Below are positions 35,728-45,713 of a stretch of 64,000 nucleotides of DNA, piece by piece. A model generated the notes under the pieces. It was not told the origin of the DNA, searched no databases, and saw only the letters and a list, made by a program, of their open reading frames with translations. Source of the DNA: an uncultured Clostridia bacterium. GTDB taxonomy: Bacteria; Bacillota; Clostridia; Lachnospirales; Lachnospiraceae. Numbering within the stretch: the first letter of the stretch is position 1; the number at the start of each line of letters is the position of its first letter. Both the position numbers and the translations under genes were made by a program. Location of the stretch: contig CANRWA010000001.1 in NCBI GenBank assembly GCA_947643415.1, forward strand, positions 107,387-171,386, given 5' to 3'.

Positions 35728-35740
35728 ATTCTCCTCTCAT

Positions 35741-35842
35741 AATATTTCCACCTGTGCGGTTGGATGGCGATTCATGGCAACCCAGCCCCATACAATTCGC
35801 AAAACCTGTCAGCAAGCTGTCAGCCGCACAGGTAGAAATATT
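35741..35842. repeat. Inverted repeat with 19-bp arms around a 64-bp core
   Basis: The arm at 35741-35759 (AATATTTCCACCTGTGCGG) is inverted at 35824-35842 with one mismatch. A 17/19 match to the arm occurs alone at 54364-54382. The element fills almost the whole gap between two genes, ending one base from the AAA-ATPase stop, and no coding or T-run explains it. A miniature inverted-repeat element or intercistronic RNA hairpin fits. Confidence 0.6.
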
Positions 35843-35843
35843 T

Positions 35844-37526
35844 TTATCTTATCATACATTCCTTACGATAAAAACATACTCCATACCTTTTAATATCACG
35901 ATAGCCTTCTGCCCTGAGCTCACTATCATATTTCTTATCTTCGATCTGTTCCAAGGCTCTCTGGCATTCCTTTTCCATCAGTGTAAAGGTATCTGTTACC
36001 TTTATTTCTAAAATAATGGCAGCACCACGAACCGATGGGGTTTTTAATATGATATCCGGTCTCCCCTTTCCGCTCTCCCTGTTTGAGACAACGAGATATG
36101 CCCCAGCACCTTTTAGCAGTCCAGCCAGAAAACCATGATAATAGTTTTCAGCATAATCAAAGAAACTTATCGTGTCTAATAACTGTTCTGAGATAAATCG
36201 CTCGGCCCGTTCATGATCGCCATTTTCAAGTGCCTGTATTAACTCGCTCCTGTCACAGGATTTAACTTTCTTATCAAACCATGTAAGGATTGTCCGCTTA
36301 TAAATAGAACGGACCTCCGTATTTGGAATCATCAGTTCCATATACCTTGTATCCTCTTCATAGGTTTCATTAATTGACTTCAAATATCCTGTAAAATAAA
36401 GAAAGTTCCAAAGATTATCCTGGGATTCGTGTATATCATCATAGGTAATATCCTCCTGAACTGGTTTTCGAATCGTTCCACCGGCAATCAGATTTTCAAT
36501 CTCCTGCCTCATGCCAAAATCCGCTTCTTCTACTAATTCTTTTATAATACTGTTAGAGGAGGTATTCGACCAATATGGCTGTGGTACCGCACGGTTATTT
36601 TCCATAGCAGTATCGATATAATTCAGTATACTCCATGGGTTGTATATCTCTTTATCTCCAAATTTATAACCATCATACCATCTCTTTAACTCTGCATAAT
36701 TTCCTTCTAACCCGCTGGAGACAAGCAAACTTCTCACCTCATCCTCTGTAAAACCAAAACAGTCTGCATACAGGCCTCCAAGAATAGAATACACCTTTAA
36801 ATTATTTAGTCCTGTAAAGATACTTTCACGGCTGATTCTCAGACATCCGGTGATCACCGCAAATTCCAGATTCGAATTCGTCTTTAACGCAGATTCAAAC
36901 AGCGAGCGGATAAAGCTTATCATCTCTTCATAAAAACCCCTGAAATAAGAATTTTCCAATGGGACATCATATTCGTCAATTAAAATAACAGCCTTTTTTC
37001 CATGATATTTTACAAGACAGGAAGATAGGAACTCCAGTGACATTGCGTAATCTGCATTCTCACCCTTGTGCCCCATAATAATTTCAAAATGTCTCTTTTC
37101 AAATTGTGTCAACTGCTCTCCTGATAGCACGTACGCATGACGAATAAATTCTTTCGCAATTTCATCCACCAGACAACGGTATGCCATTTCATAAGTTGGC
37201 TGTTTTGCTGATTTCAATGATAAATTAATAACAGGATATTTCCCCTGATGTGCCATATAATGCTGTCCGTAAGCAGAAATCTTCAGATCTTTAAAAAGAT
37301 ATCCATTTTGTATCTCTTTGCCGTCAAAACCGATCTCTGCCTCAAAAAAACGGCGGATCATACTCAGATTCAGTGTTTTGCCAAACCGCCTTGGCCTGGT
37401 AAAAAGGTTTACCTTCCCACCCCGGTCTAAAAGGTCACGGATCATATATGTCTTGTCAATATAATACCTGTTCTTATCAATGATCTCTTTGATATCCTCA
37501 AATCCAATGGCAACCGCCTTTTGCAA
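35844..37526 (-). CDS. AAA-ATPase with C-terminal PD-(D/E)XK nuclease-like domain (AAA-ATPase_like/PDDEXK_9)
   Basis: The 560-residue protein starts with an AAA-ATPase-like domain: YYIDKTYMIRDLL, P-loop TRPRRFGKTLNLSM (about 43-56) and Walker B AVILIDEYDVPLENS. The C-terminal 100 residues hold a restriction-like fold with GRPDIIL (Asp about 491) and IILEIKVTD (Glu about 507, Lys about 509), so the nuclease core looks intact. Many copies per genome are usual in gut Lachnospiraceae and Bacteroidota. Function is unproven; mobility or defence has been proposed. It is a single gene here. Confidence 0.88.
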   Translation of the reverse strand: MQKAVAIGFEDIKEIIDKNRYYIDKTYMIRDLLDRGGKVNLFTRPRRFGKTLNLSMIRRFFEAEIGFDGKEIQNGYLFKDLKISAYGQHYMAHQGKYPVINLSLKSAKQPTYEMAYRCLVDEIAKEFIRHAYVLSGEQLTQFEKRHFEIIMGHKGENADYAMSLEFLSSCLVKYHGKKAVILIDEYDVPLENSYFRGFYEEMISFIRSLFESALKTNSNLEFAVITGCLRISRESIFTGLNNLKVYSILGGLYADCFGFTEDEVRSLLVSSGLEGNYAELKRWYDGYKFGDKEIYNPWSILNYIDTAMENNRAVPQPYWSNTSSNSIIKELVEEADFGMRQEIENLIAGGTIRKPVQEDITYDDIHESQDNLWNFLYFTGYLKSINETYEEDTRYMELMIPNTEVRSIYKRTILTWFDKKVKSCDRSELIQALENGDHERAERFISEQLLDTISFFDYAENYYHGFLAGLLKGAGAYLVVSNRESGKGRPDIILKTPSVRGAAIILEIKVTDTFTLMEKECQRALEQIEDKKYDSELRAEGYRDIKRYGVCFYRKECMIR

Positions 37527-37592
37527 GAAACCACCTTCCTTCTATCGATTATATATAGTATCTTATCATATCCCCTCTGAAATGCAAAGCAG

Positions 37593-37626
37593 AAAAGCCA
37601 GATTGCTTTCGGCAATCCGGCTTTTA
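37593..37626 (-). terminator. Rho-independent terminator of gpmI
   Basis: AAAAGCCAGATTGC (37593-37606) pairs with GCAATCCGGCTTTT (37612-37625), with one mismatch. On the minus strand a T-run follows the stem. It lies about 50 bases after the gpmI stop. Confidence 0.8.
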
Positions 37627-37677
37627 TAACTTTATTACTTTTACACACTAATTAATTTTTTATCTGGATATCCCAGG

Positions 37678-39222
37678 TCATTTCTCCACCAGCAACGATT
37701 TTCCGGTCATTTCCTCCGGTTGCTGTAATCCCATCATCTCGATCAGTGTCGGGGCGATATCTGCAAGACACCCTCCCTCACGGAGCGTATAATTATGATC
37801 ATAATTCACAAGGATAAATGGCACCGGATTAATGGTATGTGCAGTAAATGGAGCGCCGGACTCATAATCAACCAACTGCTCCGCATTTCCGTGGTCAGCA
37901 CAGATAAACATCTGTCCGTCAACTTCCTTTATGGCTTCTACTGCCCTGCCAACACATTCATCCACAGCCTCAACCGCCTTAATGGCAGCTTCCTCGATTC
38001 CAGTATGACCGACCATATCCGGATTGGCAAAATTAATGATGATTACATCATATTTATCTGATTTGATAGCATCTACCAGCCCATCACACACCTTATAGGC
38101 ACTCATCTCCGGCTGCAGGTCATAGGTTGCTACTTTCGGGGAATTTACAAGCAGGCGCTCTTCCCCCTCATTTGGCTCTTCAATTCCACCATTGAAAAAG
38201 AATGTAACATGGGCATATTTTTCAGTCTCCGCAGTACGGAGCTGCTTGAGTCCATTCTTCGCCAGAAATTCACCAAAGGTATTTGTGATCTCCACCTTAT
38301 GAAAGGCAACAATCTTATTCGGAATCGTCACATCATATTCCGTGAAGGCAATAAATGTCGTTGGGAAGAACCCTTTCTTCCTCTCAAAACCATCAAATTT
38401 ATCATCACAGAAAGCACGGGTAATCTCACGGGCGCGGTCCGGCCGGAAATTATAAAATATAATGGAGTCATTTTCTTTCACTGTAGCCACTGGCTTATCA
38501 TCTTTCATGATCACAGTAGGCTTTACAAACTCATCTGTCTCCTCTTTATCATATGAATTCTGAACAGCACAGAGACCACATGCTGCTGTCTCCCCTTCTC
38601 CAAGAACCAGTGCATTATAGGCTTTCTCCACGCGGTCCCAGCGGTTATCACGATCCATTACATAATAACGTCCCATCACTGTTGCCACCTGTCCGACACC
38701 GATCTCTTCCATCTTATCCATTGCCTCTTTGACAAAATCTTTGCCGGATGATGGCGGCGTGTCACGGCCATCCAGAAAAGCATGAAGGTATACATTCTCA
38801 ATGCCGTTTCTCTTGGCCATCTCAAGCAGGGCATACATATGGGTATTGTGGCTGTGTACGCCACCATCTGAAAGCAGGCCAAAGAGATGCAGGTCAGAAT
38901 TATTCTTCTTACAGTTCTCCATCGCTGCCACCAGTGCCTCATTCTTGAAAAATACACCATCCTCAATTTCTTTCGTGATCCTTGTCAGCTCCTGGTATAC
39001 AATCCGTCCGGCACCCATATTCAGGTGTCCCACTTCGGAATTCCCCATCTGCCCGTCAGGCAGCCCTACTGCCATTCCACTGGCATTTCCTTTCACAAAA
39101 GGACAATTCTTCATCAATCCATCCATAACCGGAGTATTTGCTTCCGCTACTGCATTCCCCTCTGTTTTCTCATTTAATCCATATCCATCTAAGATCATCA
39201 ATACGGTTGGTTTCTTACTCAT
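37678..39222 (-). CDS. gpmI: 2,3-bisphosphoglycerate-independent phosphoglycerate mutase
   Basis: The 514-residue, alkaline-phosphatase-fold enzyme interconverts 3- and 2-phosphoglycerate. The phosphorylated Ser62 is in QMGNSEVGHLNMG, the first metal Asp in MILDGYGL, and metal residues are in INFANPDMVGHTG and FICADHGNAEQ. ATG 39222 is nine bases from GGAG. It appears to be monocistronic, with its own terminator, as expected for a glycolytic gene. Confidence 0.97.
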   Translation of the reverse strand: MSKKPTVLMILDGYGLNEKTEGNAVAEANTPVMDGLMKNCPFVKGNASGMAVGLPDGQMGNSEVGHLNMGAGRIVYQELTRITKEIEDGVFFKNEALVAAMENCKKNNSDLHLFGLLSDGGVHSHNTHMYALLEMAKRNGIENVYLHAFLDGRDTPPSSGKDFVKEAMDKMEEIGVGQVATVMGRYYVMDRDNRWDRVEKAYNALVLGEGETAACGLCAVQNSYDKEETDEFVKPTVIMKDDKPVATVKENDSIIFYNFRPDRAREITRAFCDDKFDGFERKKGFFPTTFIAFTEYDVTIPNKIVAFHKVEITNTFGEFLAKNGLKQLRTAETEKYAHVTFFFNGGIEEPNEGEERLLVNSPKVATYDLQPEMSAYKVCDGLVDAIKSDKYDVIIINFANPDMVGHTGIEEAAIKAVEAVDECVGRAVEAIKEVDGQMFICADHGNAEQLVDYESGAPFTAHTINPVPFILVNYDHNYTLREGGCLADIAPTLIEMMGLQQPEEMTGKSLLVEK

Positions 39223-39323
39223 GTTCACGAGCTCCTTTCCTCAAATGCTTCTACTGACCTATTATAAAAGAGTTTTCATAAGAAGTCAACAATTCCGCTA
39301 AGATAAGTGGGCCAATGCACTTT

Positions 39324-39986
39324 TTATCTGCTAAATACCATGCCATCCACACAATTATCATATAAAAATTGTTTTAGCTGCATTTTGTCATTTGTCTCAT
39401 AATATGCCACAAGCAAGGTATAAAATTCTTTAATATCCTCCTGCCTGACAGATAGAATCCCTTGTCCGTTTTCTATCATTATTTTATTTCCGATCAACAT
39501 GGCAATCCTCTTGTTACCATCATAAAACAACTGAGTTCTCATTAAATAAAGAGTTATATCCAGTGCCCTTTCCAATGGAGCATCCGGACTGTCGGCTATT
39601 TTGGCAATCTCCATCCCCGATCTTTTCTCATCCGGTACTTCAGGAATCCATTCTGTCCCACCTATCCTCACTTCATCTCTCCTGACAATCCCAGCATTTA
39701 ATACCGTAAATTTCCCCAATAACATATGAACCTTTTTGACAAATCCCAGATCAAGAGTATCATTAATATGATCTAACAGATACTGCCATGCATGCTTCAG
39801 GTCATTTACCGCGTTTATATCCTCTATTGTATAGCCGGATACTGCCATGCCATTATAGATCGCCTGTGTATCCGGGTAAGTAACAGCAATCCCTTCAAGA
39901 TTAGCACTCTTCCATATATAATCTACAATATTTCTCTTTGCAAGAAATATATTTTCTTTTTGTGTCATATCATATTTGGGATTCAT
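39324..39986 (-). CDS. Fic-domain protein with altered catalytic motif
   Basis: The 220-residue protein has a Fic fold: DLGFVKKVHMLLGKF, the flap region NAGIVRRDEVRIGG, and the active-site loop QLFYDGNKR at 152-160. The family motif is HPFxDGN(G/K)R; here Gln152 replaces the catalytic His and Leu the Pro, while the phosphate-binding part GNKR is intact. It may be inactive for AMPylation or do a different reaction. ATG 39986 follows GGAGG by five bases. It begins 53 bp after the chemoreceptor stop, so it may be in that operon. Confidence 0.85.
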   Translation of the reverse strand: MNPKYDMTQKENIFLAKRNIVDYIWKSANLEGIAVTYPDTQAIYNGMAVSGYTIEDINAVNDLKHAWQYLLDHINDTLDLGFVKKVHMLLGKFTVLNAGIVRRDEVRIGGTEWIPEVPDEKRSGMEIAKIADSPDAPLERALDITLYLMRTQLFYDGNKRIAMLIGNKIMIENGQGILSVRQEDIKEFYTLLVAYYETNDKMQLKQFLYDNCVDGMVFSR

Positions 39987-40039
39987 CCTAACCTCCGATA
40001 CAATCCTATTGATGTGGCTGCCCTCTGCACTAAGAACTG

Positions 40040-41611
40040 TCAAAGACTGAATCTCTGCGTCTGCCGACTCAGATCTTCACTTAATTCCGAGAGCCTCTGC
40101 GTCTCCTGGCGGCACTCTGTGATGGCATTAGACAGACTCTGCATACTCGCGCTGGTCTGTTCAGTGGAAGCCGCATTTTCTTCTGAGATAGCGGCAAGCT
40201 GTTCGACAACTCCATGAATGACATCTTTTTGGCTCTCCAGACGGCTGGTCTGAACAGAAATATTTTTTGACACATCTGCCACATCCCCCATGCCCTGCTG
40301 CAGTCCCGCAAATGCTCCTCTTGTATCTTCCAGTTTTTCTTTCTGGAGAATAACTGCGTGATTTACTTCTTTCATGGTGGACACACTGACATCAGAATTT
40401 CGGATCAATTCACCTACGATCTTCTCAATCTCCCCTGCACCGCCAGCAGACTCATCTGCCAGTTTGCGTATCTGTTCTGCCACAACTGCAAACCCTTTTC
40501 CTGCCTCCCCCGCCCTGGCTGCCTCAATGGATGCATTCAGGGACAAAAGGCTTGTCTCCTCCGATATATTCTGGATCATCTCGACTGCCTCAACGATCCT
40601 TTCTACTGACACATTGGTGGCATTCGTCTGCTCTGCCACCTGTTCAATATTGGAAAAAGTTTTCTCATTGATGACAGTCAGTTCCCGCAAAATCTCATCT
40701 ACTTTCCGGGACAGATCTGTCATAGAAGCCACAGCTTGCCCCAACTGCCTTGTACTGTCCGCATTCTGTTCGATCACACCTGCCATATCCATGATCTGCT
40801 CGCTGGCTGATGTCGTTTCCTGCGCCTGCGAGATACTTCCCTGGGCGATCTCCTCGACCGCATTGTCGATACTGCCGACATTATCTGCAATATGGGTAAA
40901 CTTTTCAGAGAATTTCTGATTGCTGTTATTGAGCTGTCCCGCCTGCCTTGTAATCACTGACACAATCTCTTTGAGCTGTCTGTGCAGGTCGGACACTGCA
41001 TTATTGATAACCACTATCTCATTTTTACCCTTCCTCTTCTCTTCCACAATAGGTGCACTGAGATCTCCTTTTGCCAAAACCTCTACCTTTTTTGATGTCT
41101 TTCGGATCTTTGAGGCAATGGAATTTGAGATCAGTATCGCCATGATAAGGCAGAGGATATATGCCGTAACTCCAATGAACACAAGAGTGAGTACTGTTTT
41201 CCTTATAAATTGGTTCACACTTGCCCTCGGTTCTCCGGCAAGAACCATGCCCCTGTCTGTCATTTTATAAAATCCATAATGTTCCGCACCATTGATGATA
41301 ACATGATCCGAAAAATAGGTTTCCCCATTCTCAATGACCTTCTGCACTATGGCCTCATCTGCCTTTTCCCCAAACATCTCCGGCGTGGAACTGCTCACCA
41401 CAGTATCCCCATCATACACCACAAGAGTGATCCCCACATCCTCCAGATAACCTACATATCCGCTGTACCCTGTAACTGCCGTCTCCAATGTCTCTCTCAC
41501 ACGGGAATTCATCTCCCTGACTGTGATCCGTATGCTGCTTATGATCAGCAGTGCCGCAAGAACCAACAAAGAGATCATTTCCATCAGAATTAATTTTGTC
41601 CTAATCTTCAT
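40040..41611 (-). CDS. Methyl-accepting chemotaxis protein
   Basis: The 523-residue receptor has helices at about 8-29 and 138-160, with a single Cache-type extracellular sensor between them (about 110 residues, [15 protein letters not shown]). HAMP follows at 162-215. The cytoplasmic hairpin tip [25 protein letters not shown] is the invariant CheA/CheW contact (quoted in part: [13 protein letters not shown]). Glutamate/glutamine methylation helices lie on both sides. The cell therefore has chemotaxis, although no che genes are in the window. Confidence 0.95.
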   Translation of the reverse strand: MKIRTKLILMEMISLLVLAALLIISSIRITVREMNSRVRETLETAVTGYSGYVGYLEDVGITLVVYDGDTVVSSSTPEMFGEKADEAIVQKVIENGETYFSDHVIINGAEHYGFYKMTDRGMVLAGEPRASVNQFIRKTVLTLVFIGVTAYILCLIMAILISNSIASKIRKTSKKVEVLAKGDLSAPIVEEKRKGKNEIVVINNAVSDLHRQLKEIVSVITRQAGQLNNSNQKFSEKFTHIADNVGSIDNAVEEIAQGSISQAQETTSASEQIMDMAGVIEQNADSTRQLGQAVASMTDLSRKVDEILRELTVINEKTFSNIEQVAEQTNATNVSVERIVEAVEMIQNISEETSLLSLNASIEAARAGEAGKGFAVVAEQIRKLADESAGGAGEIEKIVGELIRNSDVSVSTMKEVNHAVILQKEKLEDTRGAFAGLQQGMGDVADVSKNISVQTSRLESQKDVIHGVVEQLAAISEENAASTEQTSASMQSLSNAITECRQETQRLSELSEDLSRQTQRFSL

Positions 41612-41636
41612 AAGCCTTCACCCTTTCTGGTGTTGT

Positions 41637-43271
41637 CTAACCTCTGTTCTGTGCATCAACCAGATTTTCGCTCTGGTACATCTTCCTTAATTTTGGTTTC
41701 TCAATCTTGCCTGTCGGATTCCTTGGTACATCGGCAAAAAAGATCTTTCTTGGCCGCTTATACCTCGGCAGTCCTTTACAAAATTCACTGATCTGCTCTT
41801 CTGTACAGATCATATCCGGCTTCAGCTCTATAATAGCTGCTGAGATCTCTCCCAGACGGTCATCCTGAAGCCCGATCACAGCCACATCCTTGATCGCCTC
41901 ATGACGGCTGAGGTAATTCTCAATCTGTACCGGATAAATATTCTCACCGCCGCTTATGATGACATCCTTCTTCCGGTCCACCAGATAGATAAAGCCATCT
42001 TCATCCATCTCTGCCATATCCCCGGTATAGAGCCAGTCCCCATGAAGGACCTCATCTGTCGCCTCTGGATCATTGTAATAGCACTTCATCACACCGGGAC
42101 CTTTCACGGCAAGTTCACCGACCTCACCCTGGGGAACTTCATTTCCATCCTCATCAATGATCTTAGTTTCCCATCCATACCCTGGTACACCAATGGCACC
42201 TACTTTATGGATATTTTCTACACCAAGATGTACACATCCCGGCCCGATGGATTCACTGAGACCATAGTTCGTATCATATTGATGATCCGGGAAATATCTC
42301 TTCCATCTCCGTATCAGGCTCTGGGGCACAGGCTGCGCCCCAATATGCATCAGACGCCACTGATCCAACCTGTAATCTTCTTTCTTTAACCTGCCGCTGT
42401 CCAGTTCCAAAAGGATATCTTGTGCCCAGGGGACAAGAAGCCAGACAATGGTGCATTTCTCATCCGATACCGTCTCCAGTATGGTCTTCGGGCTGACACC
42501 CTTTAAAAGAACCGCTTTTCCTGCACTGAGCAGACTGCCGAACCAGTGCATCTTTGCCCCGGTATGATACAACGGCGGAATACATAGGAATACATCCTCC
42601 TTCGTCTGTCCATGATGCTTCTGTTCCACCTTACAGGAATGCATCAGGCTTTCATGGTTATGTAAGATCGCTTTCGGAAAGCCTGTAGTTCCAGAGGAAA
42701 AATAAATTGCCGCATCATCTTCATCTGTCAGTGGGATTCCCGGTGACAGACTGGCACAATTCGCTGTCAGCTTGTCATAATCTTCTGCAAAGGATGGGCA
42801 GTCGCCTCCCACATAAAACAAAAGCCTGTTCTGGCTGATGGAATCTGCGATCTCCTCCACGCGCCCGATAAATTCCGGTCCAAATACGAGCACATCTGCC
42901 TCAGCAAGATTCAGGCAGTATTCGATCTCATCCGGGGCATATCGGAAATTCAGCGGTACTGCAAGAGCACCTGTCTTTAGTATGCCAAAATAGATTGGCA
43001 GCCACTCCAGGCAGTTCATCAGCAGGATCGCCACTTTATCTCCTTTATGGATCCCCCTGCTCAACAGAAGTTGGGCAAAACGGTTTGCTTTTTCATCAAA
43101 TACATGCCAGGTGATCTCCCGGCGGTAATGACACATCGAACTAGATTCGATCAGTTCATAATCCCGCCAGGTCACTCTTCTTTTCTCCTGTATGTCAGGG
43201 TTTATCTCCACCAAGCTCACATCATTTGGGTATTGTCTGGCATTTCTTTCCAGTAAATCGGTAATCGGCAT
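41637..43271 (-). CDS. Acyl-CoA synthetase/AMP-dependent ligase
   Basis: The 544-residue enzyme activates a carboxylic acid with ATP and CoA. Motifs are YFSSGTTGFPKAIL (P-loop), NYGLSE, WLYTGDMAEMDEDGF and DRKKDVIISGGENIYP, with the catalytic lysine in GKIEKPKLR near the C-terminus. Substrate class (medium-chain, aryl or bile acid) cannot be read from the sequence. ATG 43271 follows GGAGG. An inverted repeat (43304-43338) lies upstream. Confidence 0.92.
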   Translation of the reverse strand: MPITDLLERNARQYPNDVSLVEINPDIQEKRRVTWRDYELIESSSMCHYRREITWHVFDEKANRFAQLLLSRGIHKGDKVAILLMNCLEWLPIYFGILKTGALAVPLNFRYAPDEIEYCLNLAEADVLVFGPEFIGRVEEIADSISQNRLLFYVGGDCPSFAEDYDKLTANCASLSPGIPLTDEDDAAIYFSSGTTGFPKAILHNHESLMHSCKVEQKHHGQTKEDVFLCIPPLYHTGAKMHWFGSLLSAGKAVLLKGVSPKTILETVSDEKCTIVWLLVPWAQDILLELDSGRLKKEDYRLDQWRLMHIGAQPVPQSLIRRWKRYFPDHQYDTNYGLSESIGPGCVHLGVENIHKVGAIGVPGYGWETKIIDEDGNEVPQGEVGELAVKGPGVMKCYYNDPEATDEVLHGDWLYTGDMAEMDEDGFIYLVDRKKDVIISGGENIYPVQIENYLSRHEAIKDVAVIGLQDDRLGEISAAIIELKPDMICTEEQISEFCKGLPRYKRPRKIFFADVPRNPTGKIEKPKLRKMYQSENLVDAQNRG

Positions 43272-43303
43272 TGATTTTTCCTCCATCAGCATCTCTTTTT
43301 TCG

Positions 43304-43338
43304 TAGCTCAACGGGTTCAAATTGGCGCCGTTGAGCTA
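43304..43338. repeat. Inverted repeat tagctcaacgg/ccgttgagcta
   Basis: The 11-bp arms are 43304-43314 and 43328-43338 with a 13-base loop. Related single arms occur at 23676-23686 (exact, including the ibrB stop) and at 31711-31725 (ATTGGCGCCGTTTAGCT, close to the loop plus right arm). It is a small dispersed repeat in this genome. Confidence 0.6.
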
Positions 43339-43385
43339 ACATGAAACAATGCCTGCAAAAAGACATTCTATATCAGCATTATATC

Positions 43386-44045
43386 TCATTGCAGGCATTT
43401 TAGCAAGGAAATCGCATCGGATATCTCATAAAGAATATGATCACAATATCTGCCAAATTCTTCATCCTCATATCCCCATGATCTTTCTTTTACTCCTATG
43501 GTAAGAAAACCCCCGCTCCCTGCCCCTTTCAGCGCTGGTATGATATCCTCAAAGACGGCACAGGATGAGGGATCGCAACCGAGCTTCTCTGCCTCTTTTA
43601 TGTATATATCCGGGAACTCCTTGCCCCGGTCCACCTCGTTCCCTTCCGTAAAAGAATGGAACAGATCATATACGCCATTACTCCTCAGGCATGGTTCAAA
43701 GAGCAGTGACGTGTTTGAAGTGGCAACTCCTGCCGGAATCCCCTGTTCCCTCAGCCACAGCAGAAGCTCCTTTGTGCCAGGTTTCAACTTCACCTGTTCG
43801 GAATAAGCCTGGATCGCCATCTCATTCCACTCTGCCATCACCTCTCTGGCAGAAAGTGGCAGCCGGAAACGGGCGATCGTATAATTCGCAACCTGTTCAA
43901 ATCCCATTGCCTTGATGGCATCGGAATAGTCCTCTGGCACTTCAAACCCATGTTTCCCAAGAAAATCCTGATCCACCTGTTTCCACACCCAGGTAGAATC
44001 AAGGATGGTACCATCCAAGTCAAAAATGACTCCTTTGATATTCAA
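43386..44045 (-). CDS. HAD-family hydrolase (beta-phosphoglucomutase-like)
   Basis: The 219-residue phosphatase or mutase has motif I FDLDGTILDS with nucleophile and acid Asp, a helical cap (about 20-85), motif II VATSNTS, motif III Lys in the KEFPDIY region and motif IV CAVFEDIIPAL. Substrate is unknown. Starts at ATG 44045. The stop lies in an imperfect hairpin with 43350s sequence (AATGCCTGCA). Confidence 0.9.
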   Translation of the reverse strand: MNIKGVIFDLDGTILDSTWVWKQVDQDFLGKHGFEVPEDYSDAIKAMGFEQVANYTIARFRLPLSAREVMAEWNEMAIQAYSEQVKLKPGTKELLLWLREQGIPAGVATSNTSLLFEPCLRSNGVYDLFHSFTEGNEVDRGKEFPDIYIKEAEKLGCDPSSCAVFEDIIPALKGAGSGGFLTIGVKERSWGYEDEEFGRYCDHILYEISDAISLLKCLQ

Positions 44046-44090
44046 CTCTTTCTCCTCCTGCTCACTTCTTTTGTTTACATAGATGAAAAT

Positions 44091-44885
44091 TTATTTGCCA
44101 CCTTTTCCTCCATTCGCAATTGCCTGTATCACTTTGCTGCCGATCCTCGCATGCCCTTTTTTATTCGGGTGGGGATCAAGTTCCTTGCCGGATATTGCCA
44201 TATTCAGGAGACTATCCTCTGACTCATCAAACTCTTCTTTAATATCCACCAGAGTATATTCCTCTGATTCAGAGAAAGTCTTATTCAGCAGTTCAACATA
44301 ACGTTCTGTCAGGTCATATATATTACCAAAACCAGATATATCACCACACGGATTATATACATTGTTGGCATAGATCTCTGCATTTGGGGAAATCCTGTGT
44401 ATCTCCTGGATTATCTTTGGAAAATAATAATCAAATTCACTGCATGCCTTACGGAACATCTGGTCCCCTTCCTCAATGTAATCCTGCAGATCCCGGTTTA
44501 GGCTGACGAGATGCAGCAGGTCATTGGAACCAATGGAAAGTGTGACGATATCCGCATCCTCCAGGGTAGCATGATATTTTTTGTACTTTTCATTTTCCGG
44601 ATCTGTCAGTATGTCCAGAAGCTGGTCACTCCGCAGTCCATTTGTGCCTAGGTTCGCCTTAAATACATAATCATAATTTTCTTCCAGATAGCTCCCCACC
44701 AAACCAACATAAGAATCCGTTTCCGGAACGGAAAGCCCATAACCACTGGCAATGCTGTCTCCCAGCGCAACATACCGGATACTTCTGGACACCCTGTCGC
44801 CAGAACCCACTTTTATCACAGGCATTTTGCAAAATCCGATCACCATCCCTAATAAAAAAACACCTGCACGAATCCACCACTTCAC
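44091..44885 (-). CDS. SGNH/GDSL-type exported esterase
   Basis: The 264-residue protein has an N-terminal helix (about 6-26) and blocks I (ALGDSIASGYG), III (GSNDLL) and V (DPHPNKKGH) of the SGNH family, so the Ser, Asn and Asp/His catalytic residues are all present. It is exported or membrane-anchored. Likely activity is ester hydrolysis on a surface polymer or lipid. Its neighbour downstream in transcription order is the HAD gene. Confidence 0.9.
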   Translation of the reverse strand: MKWWIRAGVFLLGMVIGFCKMPVIKVGSGDRVSRSIRYVALGDSIASGYGLSVPETDSYVGLVGSYLEENYDYVFKANLGTNGLRSDQLLDILTDPENEKYKKYHATLEDADIVTLSIGSNDLLHLVSLNRDLQDYIEEGDQMFRKACSEFDYYFPKIIQEIHRISPNAEIYANNVYNPCGDISGFGNIYDLTERYVELLNKTFSESEEYTLVDIKEEFDESEDSLLNMAISGKELDPHPNKKGHARIGSKVIQAIANGGKGGK

Positions 44886-44975
44886 CTGTCACAGCCTCCT
44901 TGTATCGTATATTCAGTCTGTATAACATTTTTAGTATATCCACAGACAAGAAAACTCATACAGGCATAAGTACGG

Positions 44976-45713
44976 TCATTCTTCCTCCTCATCCACATTG
45001 TGATATACATTCTGTACATCATCATCTTCATCAAGAAGATCCATGATCCTGGCAAACATTTTCTTATCCTCATCGCTGGCAAGCGACACATAATTCTGCG
45101 GGATCATCGTCACCTCTGCCTGTACCATAGGAACCCCTTCTTTCTCCAGCGCTTCCCGGACACTGCTGAAATCTTCCGGCGTAGTGAGGATCTCAAAGCT
45201 GTCCTCTTCCTCATTGAAGTCCTCTGCCCCGGCATCCAGCGCCAGCATCATAAACTCGTCCGCATCCGTCTCATATTCATCCTTATCCACGATGATCTGC
45301 CCTTTCTGGTCGAACATATAGGATACACAGCCCGTCGTGCCCACATTGCCGTTTCCCTTTGTAAAGGCATTCCTCACATTAGAGGCCGTGCGGTTTTTGT
45401 TATCCGTAAGAGCCTCTACAATGATTGCCGTCCCGCTGGGGCCATAGCCCTCATAAGTACAGCTCACATAATTCACCGCATCCACATTGCCGGCAGCTTT
45501 TTTAATGCCACGGTCAATGGTATCATTTGGCATATTATTTGCCTTTGCTTTCGCAATGACATCACGAAGCTTACTGTTGTTGTTCGGATCTGGCCCGCCC
45601 TCTTTTACTGCTACTGCGATCTCTCTTCCAATAACGGTAAAGATCTTCCCTCTCTTTGCATCATTTTTTTCCTTTTTGTGCTTGATATTTGCAAATTTTG
45701 AATGTCCTGACAT
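44976..45713 (-). CDS. yebC: YebC/PmpR-family translation/transcription factor
   Basis: The 245-residue protein opens with [14 protein letters not shown], the family signature, followed by DRGIKKAAG and the Tyr-Glu-Gly-Tyr-Gly-Pro-Ser-Gly segment, then an acidic C-terminus ([18 protein letters not shown]). YebC proteins act as regulators or as ribosome-associated helpers for proline-rich stretches. Its ATG is the base after the argR stop, with the GGAGG inside argR, so the two are linked in translation. It occupies the place where recN is often found. Confidence 0.95.
   Translation of the reverse strand: MSGHSKFANIKHKKEKNDAKRGKIFTVIGREIAVAVKEGGPDPNNNSKLRDVIAKAKANNMPNDTIDRGIKKAAGNVDAVNYVSCTYEGYGPSGTAIIVEALTDNKNRTASNVRNAFTKGNGNVGTTGCVSYMFDQKGQIIVDKDEYETDADEFMMLALDAGAEDFNEEEDSFEILTTPEDFSSVREALEKEGVPMVQAEVTMIPQNYVSLASDEDKKMFARIMDLLDEDDDVQNVYHNVDEEEE

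Noticed and set aside
43348..43400. Terminator overlapping the HAD gene stop (AATGCCTGCA hairpin)
   Set aside because: The stem is short with a long loop and no T-run follows.
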